NCBI GenBank assembly: GCA_964645935.1
Contig: CAZYAK010000068.1
Span: 1 to 7,645 of the forward strand
DNA length: 7,645 nucleotides
From: CAZYAK01 sp964645935
GTDB taxonomy: Bacteria > Patescibacteriota > Gracilibacteria > Peribacterales > Peribacteraceae
Direction of reading: 5' to 3'
The notes beneath the pieces are model-generated. The model was given only the letters and a program-made list of their open reading frames with translations, did not search any database and was not told the DNA's origin. Position 1 is the first letter of the stretch. The number at the start of each line of letters is the position of its first letter. Made by a program: the position numbers and the translations under genes. Shown piece by piece: positions 5,752-7,645 of the stretch.

Positions 5752-7645
5752 ATGCGCGTGCGCACGTTCCTCCTCACTGCCCTGTTGGTTGCTGGGCTCC
5801 TGCCCTCCGGCCTTCCGACCTTCGCCGTCCCGGTCGCGGAGGCTGCGTCCATCTCGCCCATCATGAGCGGTGTGGCCAATACGGTCTTCTATAACGGCCA
5901 GACAAACTCCGTGCTCACGCATGTGACGTTCCCCGCGCGCTGCGACAATCCCAAGATCGTCACGCAGAACTACACCTCCGGTGTGAAATGCGGCAATGGC
6001 TCGGGACCCACGAACTGCCCCAATACCCCGCACTCCACTTCCACAGATCTCCGCTCCAGCATCGCCAACGTGACGGAGCTGGGCTTCGACGTCTACGTGA
6101 CGGCGGATGATCCCGTTTGGGTGGGTGCCTCCAGCCCCGCGTTCCCGGTGGGCTGGCAGGCCATCTGCGGAGCGGACAAGAACGTCGTCGATGCGCCGGC
6201 CGAATTCCTTAGCGGCATTGCCACCGTCCGCTATGACGCGACCGGACCGAGCTCCACCGCCGAGCGCGTGAGCCTCCCGGCTGCCTGCGGCGCGCCCTCC
6301 GTGGTCACCGAGACCACCACCGATTCCGTAGCGTGCGTGCTCTTTAATGGCGCCTGCTACAACAATGAAGATACCACCTCCACCGACGTCTACCCCGAGC
6401 TTGCGGGCGTCTCTGCATCGGGCTTCCAGACGTTCGTGTCGTCCGACGACATCGTGCCGGCCTCTGCTGCGGTCATCCGGATGCCCTACCACGTGATGTG
6501 CCAGAACCCTGTGCCCCAGGCGCAGAGGCGCGTCATCTTCGGTGGCACGACGCAGGTGACGTACGGCAATGGATCCGCCCATTCCACGGTCGCGCGCATC
6601 GCGTTCCCCGTCACCTGCAAGAACCCCACGGTGATCGCCCAGTCCTACACGGACTCGATGCTCTGCGGTGGCGTCTGCAATAACGCTCGCAGTACCACTT
6701 CGACTGATATCTATGCCTACGCCGTCCGAGTGACGGAGACCGGATTCGATACATTCCTTTCCTCCGACAGTGTGGTCGCCGGAAACAACGCCCGGGTGAC
6801 CATCGGTTACCATGTGTCCTGCGACGCTCCGCCCGTGGCGGCTACCCAGTGCAACGATGGCCTGGACAACGCCGATCCGGAGGACACCCTCGCCGATGGC
6901 ATCGATCCGGGTTGCCACACAGATGGCAACGCTCAGAACCCCAACTCCTACAACCCGCTCGACAACGATGAGACGAACCGTCTGCCTCAGTGCCGCGACG
7001 GCGTGGACAACGACGGTGACGGAAAAATCGATTACCAGGCCGACATTGGCTGCCTGACTCCTGAGGATGATAACGAAGGTGATGACGTCGCTCCGGGTCA
7101 GTGCAGGTCCGTTGCTCGCACTGCCGTCTACCACGCCGGCGACCACGCCTGCGTCTACGATGCTGGCAATGCCGTCCTCAGTGGCGGTATCGACTCCGAG
7201 GTCCCCACCATCTCGGACTGCGGCAACTATTCGGTGATTGAAGTCGGCAACGCCGACACGACCACGGTCCCTGCCGAATGGAGCGCCTCGGACGCTGCAT
7301 GCGTCTACTCCTGCCCGTCCGGCTATGCCCTTTCCCGCGTGATCGCCGAGAATCCGACGAGCACGGACTGTGGAATGTCGGTCTGTAAGGCCATCGGCCA
7401 GGGTGGCCGATCCGTCACGTTGACGTCCCAGTACCTCCCGGGCGACTACTCCTGCACGTACACTTGCCCGCAGGGCTTCGCGCTGCGCAGCTTTTACGCC
7501 GAGAACCCCGGTACCTCCGGCCAGGCTGATTGCAACACGTACGTCTGCGGAGAAGTTACACAGTGCGGAGGAACGCCCACGCCCCAGTGTTCCAACGGCC
7601 GCGATGACGACAATGACGGCCGCACGGATTCCCAGGACCCCGGCT
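5752..7645 (+). CDS. Large secreted, cysteine-rich repeat protein (partial, 3' end outside window)
   Basis: An open frame of 631 codons with no stop before the window edge, so the C-terminus and any surface anchor are missing. Residues 1-32 are a classical Sec signal peptide: MRVR, a hydrophobic core (TFLLTALLVAGLL) and small residues up to about VAEAAS, with cleavage probably between 25 and 32. Residues about 33-360 hold three related modules of roughly 105 residues, each with four cysteines and a motif of the type STSTD...TGFDTF(V/L)SSD...YHVSC. These resemble H-type lectin-like beta-sandwich domains (inference). Residues 366-443 carry acidic C-DG-DND-DG-ID...GC repeats of the calcium-binding type, and another starts at 612. 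Residues 514-599 carry a duplicated C-x3-C-P-x-G module. The whole suggests a cell-surface binding protein or adhesin. Start ATG 5752 is chosen because it gives the signal peptide. A long minus-strand open frame across 5701-7146 is rejected in favour of this one. Confidence 0.9.
   Translation, partial: MRVRTFLLTALLVAGLLPSGLPTFAVPVAEAASISPIMSGVANTVFYNGQTNSVLTHVTFPARCDNPKIVTQNYTSGVKCGNGSGPTNCPNTPHSTSTDLRSSIANVTELGFDVYVTADDPVWVGASSPAFPVGWQAICGADKNVVDAPAEFLSGIATVRYDATGPSSTAERVSLPAACGAPSVVTETTTDSVACVLFNGACYNNEDTTSTDVYPELAGVSASGFQTFVSSDDIVPASAAVIRMPYHVMCQNPVPQAQRRVIFGGTTQVTYGNGSAHSTVARIAFPVTCKNPTVIAQSYTDSMLCGGVCNNARSTTSTDIYAYAVRVTETGFDTFLSSDSVVAGNNARVTIGYHVSCDAPPVAATQCNDGLDNADPEDTLADGIDPGCHTDGNAQNPNSYNPLDNDETNRLPQCRDGVDNDGDGKIDYQADIGCLTPEDDNEGDDVAPGQCRSVARTAVYHAGDHACVYDAGNAVLSGGIDSEVPTISDCGNYSVIEVGNADTTTVPAEWSASDAACVYSCPSGYALSRVIAENPTSTDCGMSVCKAIGQGGRSVTLTSQYLPGDYSCTYTCPQGFALRSFYAENPGTSGQADCNTYVCGEVTQCGGTPTPQCSNGRDDDNDGRTDSQDPG
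5848..6831 (+). repeat. Three tandem four-cysteine modules, H-type-lectin-like
   Basis: Modules cover residues about 33-140, 148-250 and 256-360 of the secreted protein. Cysteines fall at 64/80/89/139, 179/195/202/250 and 289/305/309/357. The first-to-second spacing is 16 residues in all three, and third-to-fourth is 50, 48 and 48, so two disulfides per module are likely. Shared strings are STSTD or TTSTD, GF(D/Q)(V/T)(Y/F)(V/L)(T/S)(A/S)D, and a closing (W/H)(Q/V)xxC strand. The order 'FP-x-C-x-N/A-P-x-V', 'NVTELGFDVYV' and 'VGWQAI' matches what I know of H-type lectin domains. Modules two and three are most alike. The repeats are diverged at DNA level, indicating an old duplication. Confidence 0.75.
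6847..7080 (+). repeat. Acidic DNDGDG-type (calcium-binding-like) repeats
   Basis: Copy one (residues 366-407) is expanded and degenerate: QCNDGLDN, then DGIDPGC, then NPLDNDE. Copy two (413-442) is canonical: QCRDGVDNDGDGKID, ADIGC, DDNE. A third copy begins at residue 612 (QCSNGRDDDNDG, bases 7585 onward) and is cut by the window edge. The aspartate/asparagine spacing resembles EF-hand or thrombospondin-type-3 calcium loops, common in extracellular bacterial proteins. Each pair of cysteines (367/388, 414/434) likely closes a disulfide. Confidence 0.75.
7291..7548 (+). repeat. Duplicated cysteine-rich C-x3-C-P-x-G module
   Basis: Residues 514-545 and 565-599 of the secreted protein align: C517-VYS-C521-PSGYALS...AENP...C540-x4-C545 and C568-TYT-C572-PQGFALR...AENP...C594-x4-C599. 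A degenerate copy may begin at 464 (GDHACVYD) with Cys490. The motif loosely recalls small disulfide-stabilised extracellular domains, but I cannot name a family. Confidence 0.7.

Noticed and set aside
5701..7146. Long minus-strand open frame (481 codons) opposite the secreted protein gene
   Set aside because: Its product has no recognisable motif and is full of Gly/Arg/His/Val typical of a shadow frame, whereas the plus strand encodes a signal peptide, conserved cysteine spacing and known repeat types throughout.
1..7645. tRNA, rRNA, CRISPR array, insertion sequence or integrase
   Set aside because: No cloverleaf with a GGTTCGAATCC-type arm, no rRNA-like segment, no regularly spaced direct repeats and no transposase or integrase motif was seen on either strand.

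Overview
This is a GC-rich bacterial window with six genes that I can support: ribBA, a 28-residue lysine-rich peptide, an M20 metallopeptidase, a 656-residue protein I do not recognise, a TrmB-family regulator on the minus strand, and the first 631 residues of a large secreted repeat protein that runs off the right edge. TGA and TAA both fall at natural protein ends, so the standard bacterial code fits. The mix of a TrmB-type regulator, a tiny Lys/Ala basic protein, DNDGDG-type surface repeats and the near absence of Shine-Dalgarno sequences reminds me of Peregrinibacteria/Peribacteria-like genomes of the Candidate Phyla Radiation. That placement is an inference from gene content, not a demonstrated assignment.

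Layout. Positions 1-160 hold no gene I can support and probably end in the ribBA promoter. ribBA (161-1372) encodes the bifunctional enzyme that starts both branches of riboflavin synthesis, with both active-site sets intact. A 121-base gap leads to the lysine-rich peptide (1494-1580), which ends in a clear intrinsic terminator (1593-1626). The M20 peptidase (1662-2762) starts just beyond it. A promoter with a perfect TTGACA -35 box overlaps the M20 stop codon and drives the 656-residue gene (2793-4763). That gene meets the convergent trmB-like gene (4757-5578, minus) with a 7-base overlap of coding ends. A 173-base divergent intergenic region (5579-5751) carries the regulator's promoter, a perfect 12-bp palindrome, a hairpin followed by a T-run, and a promoter for the secreted protein (5752 to the edge).

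Expression signals are the most distinctive feature. Four genes (ribBA, M20, the 656-aa gene, trmB) have a -10-like box only 6 or 9 bases before the start codon, which predicts leaderless or nearly leaderless mRNAs. The other two (the lysine-rich peptide and the secreted protein) have short, pyrimidine-rich leaders of about 25 bases without a Shine-Dalgarno motif.

Functionally the genes look like independent units rather than one pathway. The unusual parts are the orphan 656-aa protein convergent with a probably self-regulated TrmB-type regulator, and the secreted protein. The latter has three tandem four-cysteine modules resembling H-type lectin domains, then acidic DNDGDG calcium-binding-type repeats and a duplicated cysteine-rich module, which suggests a cell-surface adhesin or binding protein.
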